A DNA stretch of 64,000 bases from contig NZ_CP016452.1 in the NCBI RefSeq assembly GCF_001713395.1, positions 1,860,001 to 1,924,000 of the forward strand, given 5' to 3'. The translations under genes and the position numbers were made by a program. Of the stretch, positions 1 through 8,114 are shown in pieces. The DNA comes from Sinorhizobium sp. RAC02. GTDB lineage: Bacteria > Pseudomonadota > Alphaproteobacteria > Rhizobiales > Rhizobiaceae. The notes under the pieces were generated by a model. It did no database searches. It was not told the origin of the DNA and saw nothing but the letters and a program-made list of their open reading frames with translations. Each line of letters opens with the position of its first letter. Position 1 is the stretch's first letter.

Positions 1-777
1 TGCGGCCTCACCGTATCGAGCGACCCGACCTATCTGCGGCGCATCCTGCAGAACCTGATCAGCAATGCCATCCGTTACACGAGCAAGGGCCGTGTGCTCA
101 TCGGGCCGCGTCGCACAAAAGGCCAGGTGCGCATCGAGGTGCACGACACCGGCGTCGGCATCGCCGCCGACCAGCAGCAATCGATCTTCCGCGAGTTCCA
201 TCGCATCCAGGGTTCAGCCTCTGCGTCCGAGGGCATGGGGCTTGGCCTGGCGATCGTGGAAAGGGCGTGCGGCCTGCTGGGACACAGGCTGGCGCTTCGC
301 TCGGAACCGGGACGCGGCACCTGTTTCGCCGTCGATCTTGCCCTCGTTGCGCCTCATGCGACAGTCGTCTACAGGGAGGCCACGCCGCCGATCCCGGAGG
401 AGCCGGGCGACAATACCGACCGCATCGCGCTTCTCGTGGAGAATGACGAAGATCTTCGGCGCGCTATCGCGTTGCTGCTGGAGCGTCGCGGGGTCAGCGT
501 CCTCGAGGCGGCAAGCGGCGAGGAGGCGCTTTCTCTGCTGGAGGAAATCGGAATCGTGCCCGATCTCTACCTGATCGACCAGCAGCTCGATGGCACGCTT
601 ACCGGCATAGAAACCGCACAGGCCCTGCACGCCGAATATGGCGAGCGCCCGACGCGCATCCTCACCGCCAACCGCACGCCGCAGACCCGCCTTGCCGCGG
701 AGGCGGCCGGTATCGAGATCATGTACAAGCCGATCGCCGCCGACGCACTGGAGGCCTTCGTGCTGCACGCCTGCTGA
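1..777 (+). CDS. Hybrid sensor histidine kinase, C-terminal part (5' end outside window)
   Basis: The reading frame is open from the first base, so only the C-terminal 258 residues are visible. They hold the end of a HATPase_c domain: the N box (NLISNAIRY, about residues 19-27), a G1 box (VHDTGVGI) and a G2 box (GMGLGLAIV). A receiver domain follows, with acidic residues (ENDED), a likely phospho-acceptor Asp in YLIDQQLDG and the conserved Lys in MYKPI near the end. This is a cytoplasmic kinase core fused to a receiver. It lies 76 bp upstream of the pseudoazurin gene and just before the pqq operon. Hybrid kinases often control PQQ-dependent alcohol dehydrogenase systems, so a role in that regulon is plausible, but this is inference from position. 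Confidence 0.9.
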   Translation, partial: CGLTVSSDPTYLRRILQNLISNAIRYTSKGRVLIGPRRTKGQVRIEVHDTGVGIAADQQQSIFREFHRIQGSASASEGMGLGLAIVERACGLLGHRLALRSEPGRGTCFAVDLALVAPHATVVYREATPPIPEEPGDNTDRIALLVENDEDLRRAIALLLERRGVSVLEAASGEEALSLLEEIGIVPDLYLIDQQLDGTLTGIETAQALHAEYGERPTRILTANRTPQTRLAAEAAGIEIMYKPIAADALEAFVLHAC

Positions 778-853
778 TCCTGCACGAAGGTCGCATTGCG
801 GCGGAGCGCGCCGGATGGGACATCCCTTTCACCCGAATTAGAGGAGGAAGGAC

Positions 854-1294
854 ATGAAGAAGCTACTCGTGGCGACAGCCCTGCTAATCCTTGCAAGCGG
901 TGCAGCCCGCGCCGCCGAGCACACCATCAACATGATGAACAAGGGTGAGAGCGGCGCCATGGTCTTCGAACCGGCTGCCATCGCCGCGATGCCGGGCGAT
1001 ACGCTCCGCTTCGTCCCGACGGACAAGAGTCACAATGTCGAAGGCATCAAAGGCATGCTTCCCGAAGGGGTAAAACCCTTCAAGAGCAAGGTGAACGAGG
1101 AATATGTCCTGACCGTCGTCGAGCCCGGCTTCTACGGCGTGAAATGCTCGCCACACTACAGCATGGGCATGGTCGCCCTCATCCAGGTGGGCGACGGCTC
1201 GCCCAATCTCGACACCGCGAAAGCGGTGAAGTTGCCGAAGAAGGCGAACGAGCGAATGACGGCCGCCTTCGTGACGCTGGCCGGCGCCCAGTAG
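854..1294 (+). CDS. Pseudoazurin (periplasmic type 1 copper protein)
   Basis: The protein is 146 residues, the family's usual size. A Sec signal peptide ([11 protein letters not shown] to an AARA-A cleavage site, about residue 22) is followed by a cupredoxin fold. The type 1 copper ligands are visible: a His in TDKSHNVE, then Cys, His and Met in [10 protein letters not shown]. Pseudoazurins carry single electrons in the periplasm, classically to nitrite or nitrous oxide reductases, and can also accept electrons from quinoprotein dehydrogenases. Its place directly ahead of pqqABCDE suggests a link to a PQQ enzyme (inference). The start is supported by GAGGAGGAAGG about 5 bp upstream. A 99-bp gap separates it from pqqA. 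Confidence 0.95.
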   Translation: MKKLLVATALLILASGAARAAEHTINMMNKGESGAMVFEPAAIAAMPGDTLRFVPTDKSHNVEGIKGMLPEGVKPFKSKVNEEYVLTVVEPGFYGVKCSPHYSMGMVALIQVGDGSPNLDTAKAVKLPKKANERMTAAFVTLAGAQ

Positions 1295-1393
1295 CCGGGG
1301 CTCTTGCGGATCGAGACCTTGGTCGCATTGTGAAGCGACCTCGAAGAGATCAGCCTGAAGACGTCAACAGACCACGTTCTGGAGGAGAAGCAA

Positions 1394-1495
1394 ATGGCCT
1401 GGAAGAAACCCGTCATCAAAGACATCGCCTGCGGCATGGAAATCAACATGTACGGCCCGTCGGAAGATGACCCGCGTCCCGACCACCCGTTCTGA
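1394..1495 (+). CDS. pqqA: PQQ precursor peptide PqqA
   Basis: This 33-residue gene encodes the peptide from which pyrroloquinoline quinone is made. The PQQ carbon skeleton comes from a glutamate and a tyrosine spaced by three residues, seen here as E16-I-N-M-Y20. The N-terminal MAWKKP and Pro-rich C-terminus are typical of the family. A GGAGGAG ribosome site lies 6 bp before the ATG. pqqB starts 10 bp after the stop. PqqD binds this peptide and presents it to the radical SAM enzyme PqqE, which joins Glu to Tyr. Confidence 0.97.
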   Translation: MAWKKPVIKDIACGMEINMYGPSEDDPRPDHPF

Positions 1496-1505
1496 ACAAG
1501 ACGCA

Positions 1506-2393
1506 ATGCGTCTTGTTGTTCTTGGGGCAGGCGCCGGTGGCGGCCTGCCCCAATGGAATTGCGGCTGCGTCCAGTGTAGCGCAGCGCGCGCGGGTCTCAT
1601 CCCCCCGATGACACAGAGCACGCTAGCCGTCAGCGTCGATGGCCGCGATTGGGTGCTGCTCAATGCGTCGCCGGATCTGCGCCAGCAGCTTGCCGCCTGC
1701 CCATCGCTGCATCCGGCGAGCCTTCGCGGCAGTCCCGTCAAGGCGGTGGTGCTGACCAACGGCGACGTCGATCATGTCGCCGGCCTCCTGACACTGCGCG
1801 AGAAGACCGGCTTCACTCTCTACGCGACCGAAACCACGCAACGGATCCTGTCGGATAACTCCGTGTTCGGCGTGCTCGACCCGACCCTCGTCGAGCGTCG
1901 GACCATTGTCCTCAACCGGCCCTTCAGCCCGCTTGCCGGCTTGACGATCACGCCCTACGCGGTTCCCGGAAAGATTCCGCTCTATCTCGAAGGCGAGATG
2001 CCGGAACTGGACATGATGGGCGAACAGACCATCGGGCTGCACCTCCAGTCCGGGGGACGCGACGCGCATTACATACCGGGCTGCGCCACCCTCCCGGACT
2101 GGCTCGTCGAGCGGCTGACGCTGGCCGATGTCGTGCTGTTCGACGGGACGATCTGGCGCGATGACGAAATGCCGCGTTCCGGCACCGGCAGCAAGACCGG
2201 CGCGCGCATGGGCCATGTGGCGATGAGCGGGCCGGACGGCTCGCTCACGCGTCTTTCCCGGCTTCAGGGGCGACGCATCTACACGCACGTGAACAATACG
2301 AATTCAGCGTTGATGCCCGAAAGTCCGGCCCGCGCGGCCATCGCCGCTGCCGGATGGGAAATTGCCGGAGACGGCATGGAGGTTGTCCTGTGA
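1506..2393 (+). CDS. pqqB: PQQ biosynthesis protein PqqB
   Basis: The protein has 295 residues and a metallo-beta-lactamase fold. The start is placed at the ATG giving MRLVVLGAGAGGGLPQWNCGC, the conserved family N-terminus; a longer frame from 1467 would overlap pqqA. The NCGCVQC segment supplies the family's Cys-rich metal site, and TNGDVDHVAGLL holds the lactamase-type metal-binding region. PqqB is proposed to act as an oxygenase that hydroxylates the tyrosine part of the cross-linked intermediate. The stop overlaps the GTG start of pqqC, indicating translational coupling. Confidence 0.96.
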   Translation: MRLVVLGAGAGGGLPQWNCGCVQCSAARAGLIPPMTQSTLAVSVDGRDWVLLNASPDLRQQLAACPSLHPASLRGSPVKAVVLTNGDVDHVAGLLTLREKTGFTLYATETTQRILSDNSVFGVLDPTLVERRTIVLNRPFSPLAGLTITPYAVPGKIPLYLEGEMPELDMMGEQTIGLHLQSGGRDAHYIPGCATLPDWLVERLTLADVVLFDGTIWRDDEMPRSGTGSKTGARMGHVAMSGPDGSLTRLSRLQGRRIYTHVNNTNSALMPESPARAAIAAAGWEIAGDGMEVVL

Positions 2394-3160
2394 ACACCAA
2401 TCCAAGGCACGAAGACTGGCCCTTGAGTCGCGCGGAATTCGAGGCGCGCCTGCGTCGCGTCGGCGAGGAGCGCTATCACGACAAGCACCGGTTCCACGAC
2501 CGGCTGCACGGCGGCGCCTGCACGATGGACGAGGTACAGGCCTGGGTGATCAATCGCTGGCAGTATCAATCCTCCATCCCCATGAAGGACGCTGCATTCC
2601 TGTCGCGCTGCCGGGATCCGGATCTGCGCCGTATATGGCGATCCCGTATCGAGGATCACGACGGCCGTATCGAGGACGGCGGCGGTATACGCCGCTGGCT
2701 GAAGCTCGCTGAGGGCGTCGGGCTCGATCCCGCCTATGTGGCATCCGGGCGCGGCGTGATGCCGGCCACACGCTTCATCGTCGATGCCTATATCCGCTTC
2801 GTGCGAGACGACCCCCTGATCGCGGCCATGGCGAGTTCGCTGACCGAAATGTTTGCGCCATCCATCCACACGCAGCGCATCGCCGGCCTGTTGGAGCATT
2901 ATGAATTCGCCGATCCCGAAACGATCGGCTATTTCCGCCACCGCCTTGCCGAAGCGCCGAAGGATGTCCGCTTCACGCTGGCCTGGGTCCTGACCCATGC
3001 GGTGACCCGCGTCGACCAGGAGGCGGCGATTGCCGCCCTGACATTCAAGACGGACGTGCTGTGGGCGCAGCTCGACGCCCTGTGGAGCGGCTATGTCGAG
3101 GGACACATTCCGCCGGGTGCCTGGAGACCCGGCGAGGGACAGATGGCGGATCGGTCATGA
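2390..3160 (+). CDS. pqqC: Pyrroloquinoline-quinone synthase PqqC
   Basis: This 256-residue cofactorless oxidase catalyses the last step, ring closure and eight-electron oxidation to PQQ. It is an all-helical member of the heme-oxygenase-like fold. Visible family segments are RYHDKHRFHDRLHGG, NRWQYQSSIPMKDAA and the active-site region around EDHDGRIEDGG. I chose the GTG at 2390, which overlaps the pqqB stop (GTGA) and gives the normal length. An upstream ATG at 2354 would add 12 atypical residues inside pqqB. The 3' end overlaps pqqD by ATGA. Confidence 0.96.
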   Translation: MNTNPRHEDWPLSRAEFEARLRRVGEERYHDKHRFHDRLHGGACTMDEVQAWVINRWQYQSSIPMKDAAFLSRCRDPDLRRIWRSRIEDHDGRIEDGGGIRRWLKLAEGVGLDPAYVASGRGVMPATRFIVDAYIRFVRDDPLIAAMASSLTEMFAPSIHTQRIAGLLEHYEFADPETIGYFRHRLAEAPKDVRFTLAWVLTHAVTRVDQEAAIAALTFKTDVLWAQLDALWSGYVEGHIPPGAWRPGEGQMADRS

Positions 3161-3429
3161 ACGCCGATCCGGTCCCCCTCCTGCCGCGCGGCACACGTCT
3201 GCATCACGACAGGGTGCGCGACACGATGGTTCTCCTCGTTCCGGAACGGACGTTGCTGCTCGATGAGATCGGCACCGCCATCCTCCAGGAAGTGGACGGC
3301 AGGTCGACACTCGCGGCGATATCCAACCGGCTGGCGGAGCGCTACGGCGCACCGCCGGAGGATGTGGCCAACGATGTCCGTGGTTTTCTCGACGGGCTCG
3401 TGGCCCAGCGCCTGGTGGATTACCGATGA
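3157..3429 (+). CDS. pqqD: PqqA-binding chaperone PqqD
   Basis: This 90-residue protein has the winged-helix-like PqqD fold that binds PqqA and delivers it to PqqE. Family hallmarks are LPRGTRLHHD near the N-terminus, VLLVPERTLLLDE and the GRSTLAAISNRLAERY helix region. The start is the ATG of the ATGA overlap with pqqC; the same four-base overlap joins it to pqqE, so stoichiometric expression with both neighbours is likely. Confidence 0.96.
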   Translation: MNADPVPLLPRGTRLHHDRVRDTMVLLVPERTLLLDEIGTAILQEVDGRSTLAAISNRLAERYGAPPEDVANDVRGFLDGLVAQRLVDYR

Positions 3430-4514
3430 CGGCGCACCTTTCCCCGCCGATCGCCCTGCTCGCGGAACTGACCCATCGCTGCCCGCTATCCTGTTCCTAC
3501 TGCTCCAACCCGCTGGAACTGACGGCGCGCGACAAGGAACTGCCGACAGAGGTCTGGGTACGGGTATTTCGCGAGGCGGCCGATCTCGGCGTTCTGCAAC
3601 TGCACCTTTCCGGCGGCGAACCGGCATCCCGACGCGATCTGGAAGAGCTGGTCAGGGCGGCGCGGCAATCGGGGCTCTACGTGAACCTCATCACCTCGGG
3701 TATCGGGCTGGCGCCCACCCGTCTCGATGCCCTTGAGGAAGCCGGACTCGACCATGTGCAGCTCTCGCTACAGGCGACCACCGCCGAGAAAGCCGACTGG
3801 ATCGGCGGCTATAGCGGCGGCTTTGCGCGCAAGGTCGCTTTTGCGGCCGAGGTACACCGGCGCGGCATTCCGCTGACGGTCAATGCCGTGATGCACCGAC
3901 ACACGATCGACGATATCGACGCCGCCATCGCCTTCGCCGCCGATCTCGGCGCGCGCCGGATCGAGGTCGCTTGCGTCCAGTTCTATGGCTGGGCGCTGGC
4001 AAACCGTGCAGCACTGCTGCCATCGCGCGAACAGGTCATGCGCGCGAAAGACACAATTGCCGAAGCAAGGCGGGCCTATGCCGGCCGCATGATGATCGAC
4101 TTCGTTCCACCGGACTACTATGCCGACTATCCCAAGGCCTGCATGGGCGGGTGGGGCTCGACCGGCATCAACATCGCGCCCGACGGCACCGTCCTGCCGT
4201 GCCACGCCGCAGCGACGATACCGGGACTTCAATTCGATCGGGTAACGGACCGAGACCTCGCCGGAATCTGGTATGATGGGTCGGCCTTCAACGCGTTTCG
4301 CGGCCATGAATGGATGCTGCCGCCCTGCCGCAATTGCGCGCGCCGCGACCGTGACCATGGCGGTTGCCGCTGTCAAGCGATGGCCGTCACCGCCGATCCC
4401 CACGCAGCCGACCCTGTCTGTCGCCACTCCCCTGCCCGGTCTGCCGTAGACCACGTCATTTCCCAACAGGCTTTAGAGCCTCCGCCATTCCTCTATCGCA
4501 GCCACAAGCGCTGA
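3426..4514 (+). CDS. pqqE: PqqA peptide cyclase PqqE (radical SAM)
   Basis: This 362-residue radical SAM enzyme makes the carbon-carbon link between Glu and Tyr of PqqA. The CxxxCxxC [4Fe-4S] motif is C19-C23-C26, in HRCPLSCSYC. A GGE-type SAM-binding segment (LSGGEPASR) follows. The C-terminal SPASM domain holds the auxiliary-cluster cysteines in CMGGWGS, LPCHAA, PPCRNC, GGCRC and DPVC. It ends the coupled operon by ATGA overlap with pqqD. No pqqF protease is visible. The last codons lie only about 25 bp from an IS6-type end, so the tail just escaped disruption. Confidence 0.96.
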   Translation: MTAHLSPPIALLAELTHRCPLSCSYCSNPLELTARDKELPTEVWVRVFREAADLGVLQLHLSGGEPASRRDLEELVRAARQSGLYVNLITSGIGLAPTRLDALEEAGLDHVQLSLQATTAEKADWIGGYSGGFARKVAFAAEVHRRGIPLTVNAVMHRHTIDDIDAAIAFAADLGARRIEVACVQFYGWALANRAALLPSREQVMRAKDTIAEARRAYAGRMMIDFVPPDYYADYPKACMGGWGSTGINIAPDGTVLPCHAAATIPGLQFDRVTDRDLAGIWYDGSAFNAFRGHEWMLPPCRNCARRDRDHGGCRCQAMAVTADPHAADPVCRHSPARSAVDHVISQQALEPPPFLYRSHKR

Positions 4515-4538
4515 CCATTGCCAATCGGCACCCAAAAT

Positions 4539-4735
4539 GGCCCTGTTGCAAAAGCTACGGCGGTTGCGCAATGGGCTTGTAGGCGCTGCCTCAGACGGTG
4601 AAGATACCGAACCGCCTGTTTGAGTGTGGCATAGACCGTCTTCGTCGACCTGAAACCGAGCGTCGACTTGATCAGCCGCTTGAGCTTGCGGTGATCAGCT
4701 TCGCCATCGTTGCTGAGGTATTTCACCTGTCCATG
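4539..4735 (-). mobile_element. IS6-family insertion sequence remnant (transposase 3' end)
   Basis: The sequence ggccctgttgcaaa at 4539-4552 matches the terminal inverted repeat style of the IS6/IS26 family. Reading inward on the minus strand, a fragment with KYLSND, DHRKLKRLI and LGFRSTKTVYATL matches the C-terminal part of IS6 transposases, which includes the last acidic residue of the DDE triad region. Homology stops near 4730, so about three quarters of the element and its other end are gone. The right boundary is approximate. It marks the border between the pqq operon and a stretch of broken genes. Confidence 0.75.
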
Positions 4736-4754
4736 CACGGTCACCTGGAAGGAG

Positions 4755-4860
4755 GAGTGGAGCCGGTATCTCGTTACCACCGAGGGCCACATGATCCCCG
4801 TCGCCCCCCAGCGCGACATGGTAAAGCGTGCGGGCGCCACCGTGGCGATTATTCACGCCG
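4755..4860 (+). pseudogene. Alpha/beta-hydrolase C-terminal scrap
   Basis: The plus-strand frame reads SRYLVTTEGHMIP, then AQRDMVKRAGATV after a short linker. This resembles the region of small alpha/beta hydrolases holding the catalytic Asp (VATEDRMIPP, AQRFMAERAGATV), here without start, nucleophile or catalytic His. It sits just beyond the IS6 remnant and is best read as debris of a gene cut by the element. The similarity is recalled, not computed, and the boundaries are rough. Confidence 0.35.
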
Positions 4861-4972
4861 GGTTATTATGCACTATAAGCAAGGACGCGCATTTCCTTGT
4901 CGCTCGCCAGATCATCGGCTGGGGAAGAACGACATGCCCTCAGGGGTCAACAAGATCAAGTTGTGGCGCTAA

Positions 4973-5769
4973 AATGCTCTGGAGGACACGCTCTTCCTAT
5001 GGGCGAAGTATCGAGACCATCGTTTCGAACGACATTTTCACGACGAGTTTGCCATCGGGATCATCGAGGAAGGTTGCCAGGCGTTTTCCTACGACAGCAG
5101 GCATCGGGTCGACCTGTCGCGCGGAACGGTCTGCCTGATTGCCCCCGGCATAGTACACGAGGGCTGGGCCGGCACCGAAGATGGCTGGACATACCGGATG
5201 TTCTATCCGCCCGCATCTTTGATCGGGCAAGCCGCGGAGGATATTTTCGGGACGCCCGATGTCACCTTCCCTTTCCCCGCCGTCGATGATCCCGAACTGC
5301 ATGTCTGCCTGCGTCGGCTTCATCAGATGACGACTTCCCCCCCCCCCGTTTTCAAAACCTGGAGTTCGAAACGCTCTATCTGGCTACCATACGAATGGCA
5401 GTCGAGCGCCATGCCGGCCGGCGTCCCGAGGCTGACCAAAAACGCTATTGGACGGCCCTTCGACAGGTCCGCGACCTTCTTGAAGATCGCTACGCCGAGG
5501 CCGTCAGCCTGACCGAGCTGAAGGCACCGACCGGCATCAGCAAGTTCCATCTGCTGCGGCAGTTCAAGGCGACATACGGTTTGCCGACGTATGCTTATCT
5601 TTCGCAGATACGCATACGTCGGGCCTCGGCGCTGATCCTTGCCGGCAACAATCTTGCATACGCTGCGGCAGCCGTCGGCTTTGTTGATCAAGCGCATATG
5701 ACCCACGCGTTCCGCCGCTCGCTCGGCTACACTCCGGGCTTGTTCCAGGCAGCCAAACCCATGCTTTGA
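4973..5769 (+). pseudogene. AraC-family regulator, frameshifted at a C11 run
   Basis: Two frames together encode one AraC-type regulator. The first (about 4973-5336) gives the N-terminal cupin-like sensor domain, with HFHDEFAIGIIEEG, FSYDSRHRVDLSRG and IAPGIVHEGWAG. The second (to 5769) gives the two helix-turn-helix units, with SKFHLLRQFKATYGLP, AAAAVGFVDQAHMTHAFRR and the end LGYTPGLFQ. The switch falls at 11 consecutive cytosines (5337-5347); one added base would restore a single frame. No start codon precedes the sensor domain, because a TAA at 4970 blocks the frame. It may have regulated the following threonine aldolase gene. Confidence 0.75.
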
Positions 5770-5870
5770 GCAATTTCCTACAAAACATTCTGACTGGAGG
5801 ATTCTAGAACGGTCCCCGCAGCCTGGCCACATTCTGTTCGATGAAGCCTTGCGCCGATGAGGAGATCAAG

Positions 5871-6906
5871 ATGAACCGTCATAGTTTCCTGGACGACTAC
5901 AGCGAAGGCGCCCATCCGGCTATTCTCAAGGCCTTGTGCGAAACCAATATGGTTCAGCAAACGGCCTATGACGACGACGCCTATTCGCAGGAAGCACGCG
6001 ACCTGATCCGCCGGCACATGGGCAACGTGAACCCGGATGTCTGGTTCGTCGCCAGCGGCACGCTTGCCAATATCCTGGTCATTACCAGCACATTGCGATC
6101 GCATGAAGCCGTGATCGCTCCGGCGAGCGGCCATATCGTCGTGCGTGAAACCGGCGCAATCGAGGCGGCCGGCCACAAAATCATCACGGCTCCTCCAACG
6201 CACGGAAAACTGGCCCGGAACAGCATTTCCGCTGCGTTGAAGGCGAATGCCCACATTCCGCACATGGCCAAGCCACGGCTGGTCTACCATTCGAACGCCA
6301 CAGAAGTGGGAACGCTCTACACGAAGAAGGAACTAGAGGCGATTTCAACGCTCTGCAAGGAGCGCAACCTTTTGCTGTTGCTTGACGGCGCGCGGCTGGG
6401 GACGGCTCTTTGCGCAGAAAGAAACGATCTCACCTTGCAGGATATCGCCGAACTGACGGATATTTTCTGGATCGGCGGCACGAAGGTCGGCGCGCTTCTA
6501 GGCGAGGCTATCGTCATTCCCAATCCTGTGCTGCGCGATGAGTTCACGTTCCACATCAAACAGCGCGGGGGTCTTCTTGCGAAGGGACGTGTGCTGGACC
6601 TTCAATTCAGGGAACTGTTTCGGGATGGCCTGTATTTCGACCTTGCCCGCCATGCCAATACCATCGCGCAGCGCCTGTCATCGAAAATTTCAAGCGCCGG
6701 CTTCCAGTTCGCTGCCGAAACCGAAACCAACCAGCTTTTCCCGATCCTGCCCAATGCTCTGATCGAGGCCTTGAAGGATGAATTTGATTTCTACACCTGG
6801 CAACCTCATGACGAGACCTCTTCCCGTTCGGCTCGTTACGTCATGGACAACGCAGGAAATGCAGATTGATGCATTCGTCGCGCGGATAGAACAACTCACC
6901 GCTTGA
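5871..6906 (+). pseudogene. ltaE: Low-specificity threonine aldolase, 3' frameshift
   Basis: From the ATG at 5871, preceded by GAGGAGATC, the frame gives about 317 residues of a PLP-dependent threonine aldolase, which splits threonine into glycine and acetaldehyde. SGTLAN, LLLDGARLG and the PLP-lysine region IGGTKVGALLGE are visible. The expected C-terminus is lost: after WQPHDETSS the frame ends within 15 residues. Dropping one C from the CCC at 6823-6825 restores VRLVTSWTTQ and IDAFVARIEQL, ending at 6904-6906. The catalytic core is intact, so partial activity is possible, but the small C-terminal domain is altered. Confidence 0.85.
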
Positions 6907-6969
6907 AGGTCCATACCGAACCCAGGCTGGTGTGCGATGCCGGACCGGTCGTTGAGCGGCGCATCCGGA

Positions 6970-7190
6970 TGCATTTTACGACTTCCGGCAGAAACAAGTC
7001 ATTTGGCTCCTGGGCATAACTCATCGTGAGCAAGGTCGGCAGGTTGAAGATTTTGCCGATCTTTGCCAGCGCGATGACATTGTTGCGGAATTCGGCCGGC
7101 GGATAGTCATGCACGAGTTGCATGACTATCCGATTGATGGTCGATGAGGATGAGGGCGTGTCCTGCTCTGATGGATGAGGAACGATGCCT
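6970..7190 (-). pseudogene. Isochorismatase-family hydrolase fragment, frameshifted
   Basis: On the minus strand, one frame gives HALILIDHQ, the first strand and catalytic Asp of the isochorismatase fold. A neighbouring frame continues VMQLVHDYPPAEFRNNVIALAK, then IFNLPTLLTMSY and LFLPEV. The frameshift lies close to 7127. After LPEV the similarity ends, so the Lys and Cys of the catalytic triad are missing. It lies just downstream of an intact member of the same family in the same orientation and looks like the decayed copy of a tandem pair. Confidence 0.7.
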
Positions 7191-7231
7191 TTCGGCATTC
7201 GGGATTTATCTGCTATTATGTGCGGCACGAT

Positions 7232-7999
7232 TCATCTGCCGTTGGCCTCGGCGATCTGCCCGACAAGCTTGGCCCAGGGCATATCGAGCGCCGCATAGAC
7301 GGCACCCGCCTCTGGCCGCCCGTTGTCTTTCAATATCTCAACCATCAGCGTCGCGTAATCCGAGAGTACGACGCCGGCCTGCAGCATGCGCAGGAGGCCG
7401 GGTTTACGCTTCGTTTCACTGAACGTGCCGGACGCATCGACCGCCACATACGCGTCGTAGCCCTTGCCGGTCGCGGTGATCGCAGGGAACGCGGCGCAAA
7501 CTTCAAGCGAGATGCCCGCGAAGATCAGCTTCCTGCGGCCCGTCGCCTCGATGGCGCGTGCGACGGCAGGGTCGTCGAAAGCATTCACCGACGAGCGATC
7601 GATAATCGTCACGCCCGGTAAGGCTTCGACCAGTTCCGGAAAGGTCGGTCCCCAAAGACTGTCACGCGCCGTCGTCGTGACCACGATCGGAAGATCGAGT
7701 GCTTTCGCAGCCTTCGCCAGAGCGACGACATTGTGCTTCAGTTCTCCTGTCGAATAGTCACGCACGCCCGTCATCAGACCGATCTGGTGGTCGACGAGAA
7801 CGAGCGCCGCATTCTCGGATGTGAGCGGCTCATAGGCGTTGGCTTGATCGACCATTGTATTCTCCTTTTGCTGGTGTGTTGCAGCAAGCAACGGGGCGGC
7901 TCCCAACACGGTCGCCGCCATGCCGATCGCTGCCGTCTGAAGGAATTGACGCCGTTCCCTTGCAACTTCTTTGCAGTTCCTGGGCGGCCATCGCAGCAC
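7232..7999 (-). CDS. Isochorismatase-family cysteine hydrolase with Tat-type leader
   Basis: The hydrolase core has the isochorismatase/nicotinamidase fold. The likely triad is Asp in LVLVDHQIG, Lys in GRRKLIFAG and Cys in ISLEVCAAF. The substrate is not determinable from sequence. Two starts are possible. The full frame (255 residues, GTG at 7999) carries a twin-arginine signal, RERRQFLQTAAIGMAATVLG, ending LLAAT, implying export. An internal ATG at 7855 has a strong AAGGAG 6 bp upstream and would give a 207-residue cytoplasmic protein. The leader looks too Tat-like to be chance, so I give the long form. It is transcribed divergently from a LysR gene, its probable regulator. Confidence 0.8.
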   Translation of the reverse strand: MLRWPPRNCKEVARERRQFLQTAAIGMAATVLGAAPLLAATHQQKENTMVDQANAYEPLTSENAALVLVDHQIGLMTGVRDYSTGELKHNVVALAKAAKALDLPIVVTTTARDSLWGPTFPELVEALPGVTIIDRSSVNAFDDPAVARAIEATGRRKLIFAGISLEVCAAFPAITATGKGYDAYVAVDASGTFSETKRKPGLLRMLQAGVVLSDYATLMVEILKDNGRPEAGAVYAALDMPWAKLVGQIAEANGR

Positions 8000-8114
8000 A
8001 TCCAGGATCGCCGCCTCATGACCGCGACGAGGTAAATCTAGAGGCTGGATTTTCGGCTAAGAAGCCGGTTAAATTCCAACTTAGCGTCCAACAGAATGGA
8101 CGATGGAGGATGTC

